The notes under the pieces were generated by a model, which saw nothing but the letters and a program-made list of their open reading frames with translations, did no database searches and was not told where the DNA came from. From positions 2,862,518 through 2,926,517 of the forward strand of contig NZ_JACBZP010000001.1 of assembly GCF_013409065.1 (NCBI RefSeq): 64,000 nt of DNA, given 5' to 3'. The position numbers were made by a program, and so were the translations under genes. This document shows positions 43,369 to 53,288 of this stretch, in pieces. The number at the start of each line of letters is the position of its first letter. Position 1 is the first letter of the stretch. The DNA is from Spelaeicoccus albus. GTDB lineage: Bacteria > Actinomycetota > Actinomycetes > Actinomycetales > Brevibacteriaceae.

Positions 43369-46092
43369 CTACTCCAGGGCCTGGCCGACGACCCCGCGTC
43401 GCACGACGTCGATTGCTTTTCCGGCGGTGCGGCGCAAGGCCGGGTCGCCGACGCCTCGCAGCTGATCGAGCAGATCGAGAACCTGTTTGGCCCACCGGAC
43501 GAAATCGCCGGCCGCCAGATCGCCGCCGGTGAGGACGGCGTCCAGTGACTTACCCGACGCCCACTTGTACATCGGCCAAATGATCCCCTGATCGGGCTCG
43601 GCCGTGCGCTCGACCCGAAAATCGGACTCGACGGCTTCGAGGGCGGCCCAGGTACCCAGCAGGCCGTCGACGGCCGAGCTCAGGCGCCGGGTCGGGAACC
43701 GTGTCAGCATTCCGGACTCCTCGCGGCGGGCCGAATAGACAAGCGTCGACGCCAAGGCGGCGACCTCCGCCGGTTCGAGATCCTTCCAAAGTCCCGCGCG
43801 CAGCGATTCGGCTGTGAGAAGGTCCCGCTCGCCGTAGATCCGGCACAACGCGTCAGCGTGCCCCGGCAGGTAGCCCAGACGTTCCAGCACCCCGCACACC
43901 CGGTCGAAGACCTTGGCGATCGAATTGGTCCGCCCCTCGATCTGGCGTACCAGCGCATCCGTTTCCCGACGCAACTTCCACCAGCGCTCAGCCCATCGAG
44001 CATGGGTCTCGCGTTCGGAACAGCCATGGCAGGGATGAGAGGCGATCCGCCGGCGCAGCGCTTCGATGGCCTCGTCGTCGGCGGACGACCGCGGCGGCGT
44101 CCGTCGACGGTTTCGAAGATCGTGCGGCGTGCGCCGACCTTCACGGAGCGCGCTGCGCAACGATGAAGCCAGATCGCGCCGTGATTTCGGGCTGCGGACG
44201 TCGAAATGTTTGGAAACCTTGATTCGGCCGACGGGCTCGACCGGATCGACGGCATCCGTCTCGCGGACGACCCGCAGCTGACCGTCGAGCGTCAACACCG
44301 TGGGCATTTGCGCATTGCCGCGCTTACTCACGTGCCCGGGCAGGACGACTACCGAGGGGCCGGCTCTCCGGCCCGTGCCGATGTCGATGATGTCACCGGG
44401 CAACAGGTCGAGCAGTGACCGGCGCAGCCGGTGCTTCATGCCGCTGGCGGCCCCCGAGGACGCGCGCTTTTCCAGGTCCGTCAGCTCACGTCGGAGAGCT
44501 GCGTACTCGGCGAAGTCGCCGTGGTCGCACTGCTGCGCCCTCGCGTAGCCGTCGAGGGCGCTCTCGTTCTCGCGCACCTTCCGCGCCAGGCCCACGACTC
44601 CCTTGTCGGCCTGGAACTGGGCGAACGACGTTTCCAGGATTCCGCGTGCCGCCTCACGGCCCACCTGGGTGACGAGATTGGCGGACATGTTGTAAGTCGG
44701 TCGGAAACTCGACCGCAGATAGTAGCTGCGTGCCGAGGCGAGCCCCGCCACGCTCTTCGGGTTCATTCCCGGGCCCCACAGGACGACCGCGTGTCCCTCG
44801 ACGTCGATGCCCCGGCGTCCGGCGCGCCCGGTCAACTGCGTGAACTCCCCCGGCGTGATGTCGGTATGCGTCTGCCCGTTGAATTTCGAAAGTTTTTCCA
44901 ATACGACGGTGCGCGCGGGCATGTTGATGCCCAGCGACAGAGTCTCGGTGGCGAACACGGCACGCACCAGCCCGGCGACGAACAGCTCTTCGACGAGCTG
45001 TTTGAACGTCGGCAGCATACCGGCGTGGTGCGGGGCCAACCCGGACAGCAGACCGGCCCGGAAGTCGTGGAACCCGAGAACGTCGAGGTCTTCGGCCGGC
45101 AGCTCCGCGCACCGCTCGTCAATGGTGTCTTTGATGACGCGTTGCTCCTCCGGCGTCGTCAATGTCACGTGCGCCCGCAAGCATTGCTGAACCGCCGCGT
45201 CGCAGCCGGTGCGCGAAAAAATGAACGTAATGGCGGGCAACAGCGCCTCGGAGTCCAGTCGCTTGATGACCGCTGAGCGGCTGGGACGGCGCGTGCGGCC
45301 CTGATCGCCGCGCCGCAGGTCATATCGCTCGCGGCGGCTGCGGCGGTGCCCCGGCTGCTGCCTGGGTCTGGTCTCCACGGAAGCCAGCTGCTTCAACTGC
45401 GGGTTGACCGAGCCGTCGACAAAGAGATCGTACAGGCGGCTACCGGCCATGACGTGCTGAAACAGCGGCACCGGACGGGCTTCGGTGACGATGACGTCGG
45501 TCTCCCCCCGGACCTCGCCCAGCCAGTCGCCGAATTCCTCGGCATTGGACACTGTCGCCGACAACGAGACGGTCTGCACGGACGGCGGCAGGTGGATGAT
45601 CACTTCTTCCCACACGGGCCCGCGGAATTTATCCGCCAGATAGTGCACCTCGTCGAGGACGACGAAGCCCAGTCCGGACAAGGTGGCCGACGACGCGTAC
45701 AGTATATTACGCAGCACTTCGGTCGTCATGACGACAATGGGGGCTTCGCCGTTCACGCTCACGTCACCGGTCAGCAGGCCCACGCGGTCGCTGCCGTAGG
45801 CGGCGCACAGTTCGCCGTATTTTTGGTTGCTGAGCGCCTTGATGGGAGTCGTGTAAAACGCTTTCCGGCCCGATCCGATCGCCAGGTGGACCGCGAACTC
45901 GGCAACGACCGTCTTTCCGGCACCGGTGGGCGCGGCGACGAGTACCGACTTGCCGGCTTCGAGGGACCGGCATGCGTCGATTTGAAAATCGTCCGGTTCA
46001 AAGCCGAGCGACCGGCTGAATTTCCCGAACTCCGGTTGCCGTGCGCGGGCCGCCTTCCGTGCGGCGGCGTAGCGCTCCGCGGGAGAACTCAT
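43369..46092 (-). CDS. helY: DEAD/DEAH-box helicase HelY (Ski2/Mtr4-like)
   Basis: 907-residue RNA helicase. Motif I is AAPTGAGKTVVAEFAV, motif Ia TTPIKALSNQK, motif II DEVHYLAD, motif III SLSATVSN, then INMPARTVVLE, and motif VI QLTGRAGRRGID. The C-terminal DSHCT-like domain follows. It corresponds to mycobacterial helY (Rv2092c), which also sits beside tatC. RNA processing or turnover is likely. A run of Arg/Gln around residue 240 is an insertion in the motor domain. Confidence 0.94.
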   Translation of the reverse strand: MSSPAERYAAARKAARARQPEFGKFSRSLGFEPDDFQIDACRSLEAGKSVLVAAPTGAGKTVVAEFAVHLAIGSGRKAFYTTPIKALSNQKYGELCAAYGSDRVGLLTGDVSVNGEAPIVVMTTEVLRNILYASSATLSGLGFVVLDEVHYLADKFRGPVWEEVIIHLPPSVQTVSLSATVSNAEEFGDWLGEVRGETDVIVTEARPVPLFQHVMAGSRLYDLFVDGSVNPQLKQLASVETRPRQQPGHRRSRRERYDLRRGDQGRTRRPSRSAVIKRLDSEALLPAITFIFSRTGCDAAVQQCLRAHVTLTTPEEQRVIKDTIDERCAELPAEDLDVLGFHDFRAGLLSGLAPHHAGMLPTFKQLVEELFVAGLVRAVFATETLSLGINMPARTVVLEKLSKFNGQTHTDITPGEFTQLTGRAGRRGIDVEGHAVVLWGPGMNPKSVAGLASARSYYLRSSFRPTYNMSANLVTQVGREAARGILETSFAQFQADKGVVGLARKVRENESALDGYARAQQCDHGDFAEYAALRRELTDLEKRASSGAASGMKHRLRRSLLDLLPGDIIDIGTGRRAGPSVVVLPGHVSKRGNAQMPTVLTLDGQLRVVRETDAVDPVEPVGRIKVSKHFDVRSPKSRRDLASSLRSALREGRRTPHDLRNRRRTPPRSSADDEAIEALRRRIASHPCHGCSERETHARWAERWWKLRRETDALVRQIEGRTNSIAKVFDRVCGVLERLGYLPGHADALCRIYGERDLLTAESLRAGLWKDLEPAEVAALASTLVYSARREESGMLTRFPTRRLSSAVDGLLGTWAALEAVESDFRVERTAEPDQGIIWPMYKWASGKSLDAVLTGGDLAAGDFVRWAKQVLDLLDQLRGVGDPALRRTAGKAIDVVRRGVVGQALE

Positions 46093-46098
46093 GACTTC

Positions 46099-46104
46099 AG
46101 CCTA
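46099..46104 (-). promoter_or_regulatory. -10 element of a leaderless helY mRNA
   Basis: TAGGCT on the minus strand, 6 bases, then ATG 46092. It lies in the 20 bases between tatC and helY, so helY can be transcribed apart from the tat genes. Confidence 0.5.
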
Positions 46105-46112
46105 GCTGTGGG

Positions 46113-46988
46113 TCACTCCCGTTTTGCATCCGGATCGTTTCGGCCGGCGTCCGCATCGTCGGCGTCGTACTCGTCAAGATCGTCGTCCGCATCCGGATCG
46201 ACCCAGGTGCCCTCGGCGATGGCCTTGCGCTTGCGGCGTCTGTCGTTCGCCGCGCAGATCACCCAGGCGATGACGAACAAGACGAGCATGGGGACGGCCA
46301 GGAAGAACATGGACACGGCGTCCGGCGTCGGCGTCGCGATGGCCGAGAACAGCAGCGTGAGAATGATGATGATGCGCCAGCCCTTGACGAGCGTCTTCGC
46401 GCTGAGGATTCCCACCATGTTCAACGCCACGACAATGACCGGGATGACGAAGGCGATGCCGAACATCAGCACAATCATCATGACGAAGCTCAGGTAGTCC
46501 TGAGCGTTGATGATATTGCTGGCGCCCTTCGGGGTGAAGCTCGTCAGGCCCTTGACGGCGTTCGGCAGGGCAAAGAAGGAAGCGACGGAACCCAGCAGGA
46601 ACAGCGGGATGGCCGCCCCCATGAAGCCGAGCGTGTATCCGCGTTCTTTTTTTGTCAGGCCCGGGGTGACGAACGCCCAGATCTCGTAGATCCACACCGG
46701 CGACGACACGATGGCGCCGATGAACAGCGACACCTTCAACTTCATGTCGAAGGCGGCGCCAACGCTTTGGAAGTTGACGTCGGCCGTGTTTCCGCGTGCG
46801 GCGGCGACTTCTTGGATGGGTTGCTGAAGTATGTAGAAGACCGGATCGTAGAGAAACCAACCGGCAACTGCCCCGAGGACGACGCCTATCGCGGCGATAA
46901 TCAGACGGTTCCGCAGCTCGATGATGTGCGCTTTGAGGGGCATCCGCCCGTCGGCATTACGACCGCGGCGCGTCACAGTTCGCGCCAC
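46113..46988 (-). CDS. tatC: Twin-arginine translocase subunit TatC
   Basis: Receptor subunit of the Tat export system, 291 residues with six transmembrane helices. Family marks: PLKAHIIELRNRLIIAAIGV at the start, the FxxxLKVSLFIGAIVSSPVW helix, WAFVTPGL, and FGIAFVIPVIVVALN. The C-terminal 45 residues are highly acidic (DADDDLDEYDADDADAG). It lies 6 bases after tatA. Confidence 0.96.
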   Translation of the reverse strand: MARTVTRRGRNADGRMPLKAHIIELRNRLIIAAIGVVLGAVAGWFLYDPVFYILQQPIQEVAAARGNTADVNFQSVGAAFDMKLKVSLFIGAIVSSPVWIYEIWAFVTPGLTKKERGYTLGFMGAAIPLFLLGSVASFFALPNAVKGLTSFTPKGASNIINAQDYLSFVMMIVLMFGIAFVIPVIVVALNMVGILSAKTLVKGWRIIIILTLLFSAIATPTPDAVSMFFLAVPMLVLFVIAWVICAANDRRRKRKAIAEGTWVDPDADDDLDEYDADDADAGRNDPDAKRE

Positions 46989-46994
46989 CGCCGG

Positions 46995-47270
46995 TTAACT
47001 GTCCGTGTGGCGAGTTGACGAGGTACTGCCGGAGGACTTCTGGTCCTTGTCGACGATGTTTCCTTCGATGGGCCGTTGCGGCTCCCCCGACTCGGTATCG
47101 GAGTCGGACTCGTTGTCGTCATCGTCGCGAAGGCTCTTGACCTCGCTCTTGAAGATCTTCATCGACTTACCGAGATTCTTGGCAAGTCCGGGAAGCTTCG
47201 GCGCAGCGAAGATCAACACGATGATGAAGATCACGATGAGGATCTGTGGTCCGTCGAACAGTCTGCCCAT
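46995..47270 (-). CDS. tatA: Twin-arginine translocase subunit TatA
   Basis: Pore-forming Tat subunit, 91 residues: one N-terminal membrane helix (GPQILIVIFIIVLIFAAPKL), the hinge, then an amphipathic helix (LAKNLGKSMKIFKSEVKSL) and an acidic/polar tail. GGAG precedes the ATG. It follows pafC on the same strand by 55 bases. TatB is not in the window. Confidence 0.95.
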   Translation of the reverse strand: MGRLFDGPQILIVIFIIVLIFAAPKLPGLAKNLGKSMKIFKSEVKSLRDDDDNESDSDTESGEPQRPIEGNIVDKDQKSSGSTSSTRHTDS

Positions 47271-47325
47271 GGTGTTGTTCTCCTTTAAACGTTAGCTTTC
47301 ATTGTACGCCATATGGACGTCGACA

Positions 47326-48288
47326 TCACCCGAGCTCCCGGTAACGGTTCAGAGCCGAGCGGGCCGCTTCGACGGCGCCGTCCTGGATTTCCGCCGGTTC
47401 GATGACCGTTGCCGCTCCCCCGAGGCGCGGCAGCAGCCGGCGGAGCCATCCCGTGTCGGCAGTGCGCAATACGATGCGACGTCTGCCGTTGCCCAAATCG
47501 ACGTCCTCGTCCGTCGGATAGTATTCGGCAATCCAGCCGGCTTCCGGCTCAAGTTCCATCGTCACTGCCGTGTCGGTCGAAGCCGGCACGAAAATGCCGG
47601 TGCTCAAGTCCTTCGGCTCGGCCCGTTCCGGGGGTGTCCCATCGATGTCGAGAAGCTCTGCCGCCGTGATCCGGTCGGTGCGGAACAGCCGCACATCGGC
47701 TGCGCGATGACACCAGCCCTCGAAATACCAGTGGCCGTCCGTCGACGTGAGAGTCATCGGGTCGACGTCCCGTTCGGTGACCTCGTCGCGTGCCGGCACC
47801 AGGTATGAGATGTGCACGCGCCGGGTCGCGCCCAGCGCCCGCTGCAGCGTGGCAAGGACGTCGGCACTGCCGGCCTCGGCAGCGTCCACGCCAATTGTCC
47901 GAGCTGCCGACAGCCCGCCGGTCGCCTCGACTAGTTTGGCAAGGGCGCTGTCCACGGCGTCCTTGCCGGCCAGGCCGGGCACGTCGGCGAGCATGCGCAG
48001 GCCCACGATAAGCGTGAGCGCCTCGTCCATCGACAATCGCACGGGTTTGGAAAGCTCGTCGGCGTTGCCGAGGTAAACGTGGCCGGATTCCCAATCGGCC
48101 TCGATCAGGTCATCGGGCATGTGCCCGGGTGTGCCGCAAAGGAACAGCAGCTGCAGGTCGTCAACGAGTTCGTCTTCGGTGATGTCGAACCGGGCCGCGG
48201 CATCGGACAGCCCGATGCCCTGATGGTCGAGCAGATACGGCACCATGGCCAGCAGCCTGGACAAATGATCGGTCGCGGGCAGAGTCAT
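47326..48288 (-). CDS. pafC: WYL-domain transcriptional regulator PafC
   Basis: 320-residue regulator that with PafB controls the RecA-independent DNA-damage response in mycobacteria. N-terminal helix-turn-helix region (LSDAAARFDITEDELVDDLQ), a WYL domain (HWYFEGWCHRAADVRLFRTD) and the WCX C-terminal extension. ATG 48288 overlaps the pafB stop as ATGA; open frames beyond it are rejected. Confidence 0.94.
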   Translation of the reverse strand: MTLPATDHLSRLLAMVPYLLDHQGIGLSDAAARFDITEDELVDDLQLLFLCGTPGHMPDDLIEADWESGHVYLGNADELSKPVRLSMDEALTLIVGLRMLADVPGLAGKDAVDSALAKLVEATGGLSAARTIGVDAAEAGSADVLATLQRALGATRRVHISYLVPARDEVTERDVDPMTLTSTDGHWYFEGWCHRAADVRLFRTDRITAAELLDIDGTPPERAEPKDLSTGIFVPASTDTAVTMELEPEAGWIAEYYPTDEDVDLGNGRRRIVLRTADTGWLRRLLPRLGGAATVIEPAEIQDGAVEAARSALNRYRELG

Positions 48289-49271
48289 CGGGCTCCCTCC
48301 TCGCTTCCGGCGACAAATGCTTCGAGCCGTTCGATCACTGCTCGGCGGAGTTCGGGCGGCGACAGCACGACGACGTCCGGTCCGTAGCCGGCCAGTTCGG
48401 CCGCGAACGAGCCGAGGTCGGTGAAGTCGATGTCGATCTGGTCGGCGTCGAACGGGTGATCTCCGCAGGCCCGCATGCGCAAGGACTGTCCGGTGCCGGC
48501 GGCAAGGCCGAGCCGGGCAGGATAGGTGGGGGCCGGATCGTTCGAGAGCACCCGGCGAGCATCGAAGTCGTCGGGGATCTCGTACGCGCCCGAACGTCCG
48601 ACGGCCTTCACCGTTCCGGTGATGCGTGAGAGGCGAAAGACGCGCGGAGCATCCCGGTCGGTGTCGTGGCCGCTGACGTACCAACGGCCGTGCCACGTCA
48701 ACAGTCCCCAGGGTTGGAGGTGGCGCTCGGCCGTGTCGCCGCCGGGCTTGCGGTAGCTGAACGTCACGGAGCGTCGATGTCCGACGGCGCGATACAGCGG
48801 CGCGAACGCCGGCTCGACGGTGCGCACCCGCGGCTCGACGCCAATCAGCGATTCGCTGTCCGGCTCGACGCCGACGGCACGAAGCTTGGTCAAGGCACGC
48901 GCTGCGGGCCCGGCTAGCGAGGCCTGCTGCCAGGTCCGGGACGCGATGCCCAGCACGGTTGCCTCTGCGGCAGTGAAGTCGAGCACCGGCAGCTGGTAGG
49001 CCTCGCGGTCGATCTTGTAACCGGTGGTCGTCGTGTCGTCGTCGAACAACGTCTCATTGGTGCCGGTGACGACCGGAATGCCGAGTTCGCGCAGCTCGTC
49101 CTTGTCGCGTTCGAACATGCGCTCGAACGCCTCAACGGATTTGGCGTTGGCATACGGTTCGATGGCTTGTCGGATTTGGCTCTTCGTCAACCACGTTCGG
49201 GTCCACAGCAAGGCGATCACCAGGTTCAGCAGTCGCTCGGTGCGTCCGACGGGCGTGGAACTGGTAGGCAC
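48285..49271 (-). CDS. pafB: WYL-domain transcriptional regulator PafB
   Basis: 328-residue partner of PafC. The N-terminal winged helix region is RTERLLNLVIALLWTRTWLT with FERDKDELRELGIPV; the WYL domain is GLLTWHGRWYVSGHDTDRD. GTG 49271 has a TAGATT hexamer 6 bases upstream, which supports a leaderless start. In other actinobacteria PafBC senses DNA damage and regulates repair genes; pupylation functions are co-encoded but not controlled directly. Confidence 0.94.
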   Translation of the reverse strand: MPTSSTPVGRTERLLNLVIALLWTRTWLTKSQIRQAIEPYANAKSVEAFERMFERDKDELRELGIPVVTGTNETLFDDDTTTTGYKIDREAYQLPVLDFTAAEATVLGIASRTWQQASLAGPAARALTKLRAVGVEPDSESLIGVEPRVRTVEPAFAPLYRAVGHRRSVTFSYRKPGGDTAERHLQPWGLLTWHGRWYVSGHDTDRDAPRVFRLSRITGTVKAVGRSGAYEIPDDFDARRVLSNDPAPTYPARLGLAAGTGQSLRMRACGDHPFDADQIDIDFTDLGSFAAELAGYGPDVVVLSPPELRRAVIERLEAFVAGSEEGAR

Positions 49272-49277
49272 AGTGCA

Positions 49278-49283
49278 AATCTA
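49278..49283 (-). promoter_or_regulatory. -10 element of a leaderless pafBC mRNA
   Basis: TAGATT, 6 bases, then GTG 49271. Confidence 0.5.
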
Positions 49284-49326
49284 CCTGAGATCGCGCCGGC
49301 GAGTGGTGAACCTGCCGCGCGCCGGG

Positions 49327-49332
49327 TAGCGT
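49327..49332 (+). promoter_or_regulatory. -10 element of a leaderless DUF3866 mRNA
   Basis: TAGCGT, 7 bases, then GTG 49340. It lies back to back with the pafB hexamer, with about 43 bases between. Confidence 0.45.
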
Positions 49333-49339
49333 TTCGAAG

Positions 49340-50440
49340 GTGATTCATTGGCGTAGGGCGCGCGTAGCGTCGATCCTGTCCGACCGGCCGGGAGTGCGTG
49401 AACTCACCGTCACGCCGTCGACGTCGCTCCCGGGAGCGACGACCAGCGACGTCCGGGCCGTGGCGTACACGGACCTCGTGGGGACGCCGGAACGCGGCGA
49501 CGACGTGCTGGTGAACGTGTCGGCGCTGGCCCGAGGTCTCGGCACGGGCGGGTTTGCGCTGGTGGTGGCGTTGCCGGACCGGCTCCCGGCCGATCCGCCG
49601 GACGGGCCCGGACACCTCGTCAAGGCCCGGTACACGCCGATGCAGACCATGGTGCTGGGCGTGGACGATCAGGAATCGCCGCATCATGACGCGTTGGCGG
49701 CGGCGGACTCGCTGGACGGGATGCCGGTCGTGGTGGCCGATCTGCACTCGGCGCTGCCGGCGATAGTGGCGGGGATCCGGCTTGTCGATCCGTCGCTGGT
49801 GGTGGCGTACGTGATGACTGACGGCGGCGCGTTGCCCGCCCGGTTCTCCGCCACGGCTGCCGGCCTGACCGAGTCCGGCTGGATCGCCGGGACCGTCAGC
49901 GTGGGGCAGAGCTTTGGCGGCGATATTGAGGCGGTCAGCCTGCACACGGGACTGCTTGCCGCCAAAAGCGTGCTCCGGGCCGATATCGCTATTGTGGCGC
50001 AGGGCCCGGGCAACCTGGGCACCGGGACGAAATGGGGGTTCTCCGGCGTGTCGGCCGGCGAAGCCGTCAATGCGGCGTCCGTTTTGCACGGGCGTCCCAT
50101 CGGTTCGCTGCGCGTCTCCGAGGCCGATGAGAGGCACCGACATTTCGGCGTCTCGCACCATTCGCTCACCGCCTACGGGCAGGTGGCCCTGGCGCCCGCC
50201 GAGATCGCGGTGCCGGAGCTGCCGGGGAAATTCGGTGCGGACGTGCGCAGGCAAGCGGCCGCGCTCGGAGCGCCGCGCGGCCGGCACGTTCTCGTCAACG
50301 TGCCGGCGGACGGCCTGGACGACGCATTGGCCGGCTGCCCGGTTCCTTTGAGAACCATGGGCAGGGGCCCGGGCGACGACCGGGCGGCCTTCGTCAGCGC
50401 GGCGGCTGCGGGACGGTACGCGGCTAACGCACGCCCATGA
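49340..50440 (+). CDS. DUF3866 family protein
   Basis: 366-residue conserved actinobacterial protein, commonly encoded in the pup-proteasome region. Motifs include RPGVRELTV, LVKARYTPMQTMVLGVDDQE, VVADLHSALPAIV and VAQGPGNLGTGTKWGFSG. It is glycine-rich with a probable Rossmann-like core. Function unknown. Its 3' end overlaps the end of the minus-strand FKBP gene by 17 bases. Confidence 0.9.
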   Translation: MIHWRRARVASILSDRPGVRELTVTPSTSLPGATTSDVRAVAYTDLVGTPERGDDVLVNVSALARGLGTGGFALVVALPDRLPADPPDGPGHLVKARYTPMQTMVLGVDDQESPHHDALAAADSLDGMPVVVADLHSALPAIVAGIRLVDPSLVVAYVMTDGGALPARFSATAAGLTESGWIAGTVSVGQSFGGDIEAVSLHTGLLAAKSVLRADIAIVAQGPGNLGTGTKWGFSGVSAGEAVNAASVLHGRPIGSLRVSEADERHRHFGVSHHSLTAYGQVALAPAEIAVPELPGKFGADVRRQAAALGAPRGRHVLVNVPADGLDDALAGCPVPLRTMGRGPGDDRAAFVSAAAAGRYAANARP

Positions 50441-50804
50441 GGTCGACGACGAAGATGAGAGATTCGCCGGGGGCGATGGCTCCTGCCGCGCCGGCGTCGC
50501 CGTAGGCCAGCTTGGCCGGGATGGTGAGACGACGACGTCCGCCGACTTTCATGCCGGCGATGCCTTGATCCCATCCGGCGATGACCTGTCCGACGCCCAG
50601 CTGGAACTCGAGCGGGCTGCCGCGGTTCCACGAAGCATCGAATTCCTCGCCCGTGGAAAAAGCCACGCCGACGTAGTGAGCGCTGACGACACTTCCCGCC
50701 TTCGCCTCGGCACCGTCGCCGACTACCTCATCGACGACCTCGAGGTCAGCCGGCGGGATCTCGCCGGGAAATTCGATTTGCGGCTTGCTCCGATTAGCGC
50801 TCAT
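50424..50804 (-). CDS. FKBP-type peptidyl-prolyl isomerase
   Basis: 126-residue cytosolic FKBP: VSAHYVGVAFSTGEEFDASW, LGVGQVIAGWDQGIAGMKVG and RRRLTIPAKLAYGDAGA are the active-site segments. A short N-terminal extension replaces a signal. AAGGAC precedes the ATG. It lies 50 bases after the lipoprotein FKBP gene. Confidence 0.95.
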   Translation of the reverse strand: MSANRSKPQIEFPGEIPPADLEVVDEVVGDGAEAKAGSVVSAHYVGVAFSTGEEFDASWNRGSPLEFQLGVGQVIAGWDQGIAGMKVGGRRRLTIPAKLAYGDAGAAGAIAPGESLIFVVDLMGVR

Positions 50805-50854
50805 GGGTGTCCTTGTCTGTTGTTCGGGCGCGTTCCGGACGGGTCACGCGCGAT

Positions 50855-51814
50855 TTACGAGTCGGCCGACAGGATATCGACGACGAAGACCAGCGTCGAG
50901 CCGCCGGGGATCCCGTTGTTGTCGTCCTTGCCGTACCCCATCGACGGCGGCACCACGAGCAAGACCTGGCTGCCGACCGTTTGACCGACAAGCCCCTTGT
51001 TCCAGCCCTTGATGACTCGCGCCTGGCCAATGTTCTGCACCGTGTACGTGCTGGGCGACTTTCCCCAGCTGCTGTCGAACTCCTTGCCGTTCTTCCACAG
51101 CACGCCCGTGTATTTCACGGTGAGGTTGTCGCCGGCCTTGACGACCTTGCCCTTGCCCTTGATGAGCGGCTGGACGGTGAGCTTCGTCGGCGCCTTCGAC
51201 TTCGGCACCGAGATCGACGGCTTGCCGTCCTTGGCCAGCTTGACCTTCGGCAACCCCTTCTTGGGCGGCACCGACGTGCCCTTGGCCCGAGTCGGGATGG
51301 TTTTCGCTCCGGTGACGTCGATGACGTAGACGAGCGTCTGCTGCGGCTGTCCTTGCTGCGCCGATGCGTTGAGCAGCAACAGGATGCGGCTGCCGATGTT
51401 CGCGCCCTTGACGGCCTTGAACAGGGCCGGGCTGATTTGCTTCGAGTCCATCGGGAACTGCGCGGACTTCTTCAGACCGTAGTTGGATTGAAGAGTCTTG
51501 CCGGTATTGCCGCTGACCATCGTCATATTGGCGCTGACCAGCTGGCCCTTCTTCACCGGTTTGCCCTTGCCGCGGTGCACGATTTTTGACGAGTCTTTCG
51601 CCACGAGCGGCGCCTTGAAGTCGACGGTCGGTTCTTTACCGGATTTGCCGGCAACCGTGATGTCGCCTATTCCATGAGACTTCGCGTCCTTGGCCGAGAC
51701 CGCCGAACTGCCGGTGGACGGCGATGGGGACGACGAGGCATCGTCGTTCCCGTTGCTGCAACCGGACACGACGAGCACTGCCGCCAGCAAACCTGCAATG
51801 ACACTTCGACGCAC
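50855..51814 (-). CDS. FKBP-type isomerase lipoprotein, tandem domain
   Basis: 319-residue secreted lipoprotein. The signal VRRSVIAGLLAAVLVVSGCS ends in a lipobox (VSGC). A degenerate N-terminal FKBP-like unit (KGQLVSANMTMVSGNTGKTL, about 75-165) precedes an intact C-terminal FKBP domain (VKYTGVLWKNGKEFDSSW, GLVGQTVGSQVLLVVPPSMG). GTG 51814 is preceded by AAGG; an ATG at 51853 would add an unlikely 13 residues. Role: folding of exported proteins. Confidence 0.92.
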   Translation of the reverse strand: MRRSVIAGLLAAVLVVSGCSNGNDDASSSPSPSTGSSAVSAKDAKSHGIGDITVAGKSGKEPTVDFKAPLVAKDSSKIVHRGKGKPVKKGQLVSANMTMVSGNTGKTLQSNYGLKKSAQFPMDSKQISPALFKAVKGANIGSRILLLLNASAQQGQPQQTLVYVIDVTGAKTIPTRAKGTSVPPKKGLPKVKLAKDGKPSISVPKSKAPTKLTVQPLIKGKGKVVKAGDNLTVKYTGVLWKNGKEFDSSWGKSPSTYTVQNIGQARVIKGWNKGLVGQTVGSQVLLVVPPSMGYGKDDNNGIPGGSTLVFVVDILSADS

Positions 51815-51917
51815 TTGATCAACCTTCAATGTGTAAAAATTATGGGGGCGCACGTGGCGGTGTCAGAGTAGCGCGGCAAGCTGGCAATTTCCTAACCGTG
51901 GCGAGTGCCGGACGGAT

Positions 51918-53288
51918 CTACATGCTCTCGATGAGACGTTCGACCCGGACGTCGACGCTTTGAAACGGATCCTTGCACAAGACCGTCCGCTGCGCTTGGT
52001 CGTTGAGCTTCAAATGTACCCAGTCGACAGTGAAATCGCGGCGGTGCTCTTGAGCAGCGCGCACAAAGTCCCCGCGGAGCCTGGCCCGGGTGGTCTGCGG
52101 CGGCAGAGCCGTCGCCTCGAACGTCTCGACGTCGGTGCAGATCCGTTCGACGAGGCCGCGGTCCGCCAACAGGTTGTACAGGCCGCGATCGCGGGAAATG
52201 TCATGGTAGGCCAGATCCACTCGGGCAACGCGCACGTCGTCCAGCCTTAGATCGTGTTTGGCGCGGTACCGGTCGATCACGCGTTTCTTGATGGCCCAGT
52301 CGATCTCGCGGTCGATCAGCGTATGGTCGCCGCGTCGGATGGCCAGCAGGGTGCGCTGCCACAGGTCGAGTACCTGCTTGGTGCGTTCGGGCGAGCCCAG
52401 GCTCGTCGGGTTCTCGGCCGCGAACGCCTCGGCTTTGGCGTAGAACTCCTCTTGCATATCGAGGGCCGATGCACGCCGACCGTTGGCCAGCGTGACGAGT
52501 TTGGACGCCGTGAGGTCGTGGCTGATGTCGCGGATGGAGCGGATCGGGTTCTCCAGGCTGGAGTCGCGCAGCGGAACCCCGGCTTCGATCATGTCAAGCA
52601 CGAGTGCCGTCGAGCCGACCTTGAGCAAGGTGGTCGTCTCGGACATGTTCGAGTCGCCCACTATCACGTGCAAGCGCCGATACAGCTCGGCGTCTGCGTG
52701 CGGCTCGTCGCGGGTGTTGATGATGGGTCGCGACCGGGTGGTCGCCGAGGACACGCCTTCCCATACGTGATCGGCGCGCTGCGACAAACAGTATTCGGCG
52801 CCCTTGGGCGTGCTGAGCACCTTGCCGGCGCCCACCATGATCTGCCGGGTGACGAGGAACGGCAAGAGCACGTCGGCCAGCCGCGCGAATTCGCCGCGCC
52901 GGGTGATCAGATAGTTCTCGTGGCACCCGTACGAGTTGCCGGCCGAATCGGTGTTGTTCTTGAACAGGTACGCCTGACCGGAAAAGCCTTCGTCGGCCAC
53001 TCGTTCCTGGGCGTCGGCCAGGAGGCCCTCCAAGATCCGCTCCCCCGCCCTGTCGTGGATGACGAGCTGGCGCACGTCGTCGCATTCGGCGGTCGCGTAC
53101 TCGGGATGGGAACCGACGTCGAGGTAGAGCCGCGACCCGTTCCGCAAGAACACGTTCGACGAGCGTCCCCAGGCCACCACCTTGCGGAAGAGATATCGCG
53201 CCACTTCCTCCGCGCTGAGTTGTCGCTCGCCGTCGGCCGAATAGGCGACCCCGTATTCGGTCTCAATGCCGAAGATCCGTTTTTTCAC
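51918..53288 (-). CDS. pafA: Pup-protein ligase PafA
   Basis: Ligates Pup to substrate lysines with ATP; 456 residues. Glutamine-synthetase-like N-terminus [17 protein letters not shown], with [33 protein letters not shown] and [16 protein letters not shown] 53288 overlaps the prcA stop as GTGA; the long upstream frame is only the prcA shadow. It closes the dop-pup-prcB-prcA-pafA run. Confidence 0.97.
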   Translation of the reverse strand: MKKRIFGIETEYGVAYSADGERQLSAEEVARYLFRKVVAWGRSSNVFLRNGSRLYLDVGSHPEYATAECDDVRQLVIHDRAGERILEGLLADAQERVADEGFSGQAYLFKNNTDSAGNSYGCHENYLITRRGEFARLADVLLPFLVTRQIMVGAGKVLSTPKGAEYCLSQRADHVWEGVSSATTRSRPIINTRDEPHADAELYRRLHVIVGDSNMSETTTLLKVGSTALVLDMIEAGVPLRDSSLENPIRSIRDISHDLTASKLVTLANGRRASALDMQEEFYAKAEAFAAENPTSLGSPERTKQVLDLWQRTLLAIRRGDHTLIDREIDWAIKKRVIDRYRAKHDLRLDDVRVARVDLAYHDISRDRGLYNLLADRGLVERICTDVETFEATALPPQTTRARLRGDFVRAAQEHRRDFTVDWVHLKLNDQAQRTVLCKDPFQSVDVRVERLIESM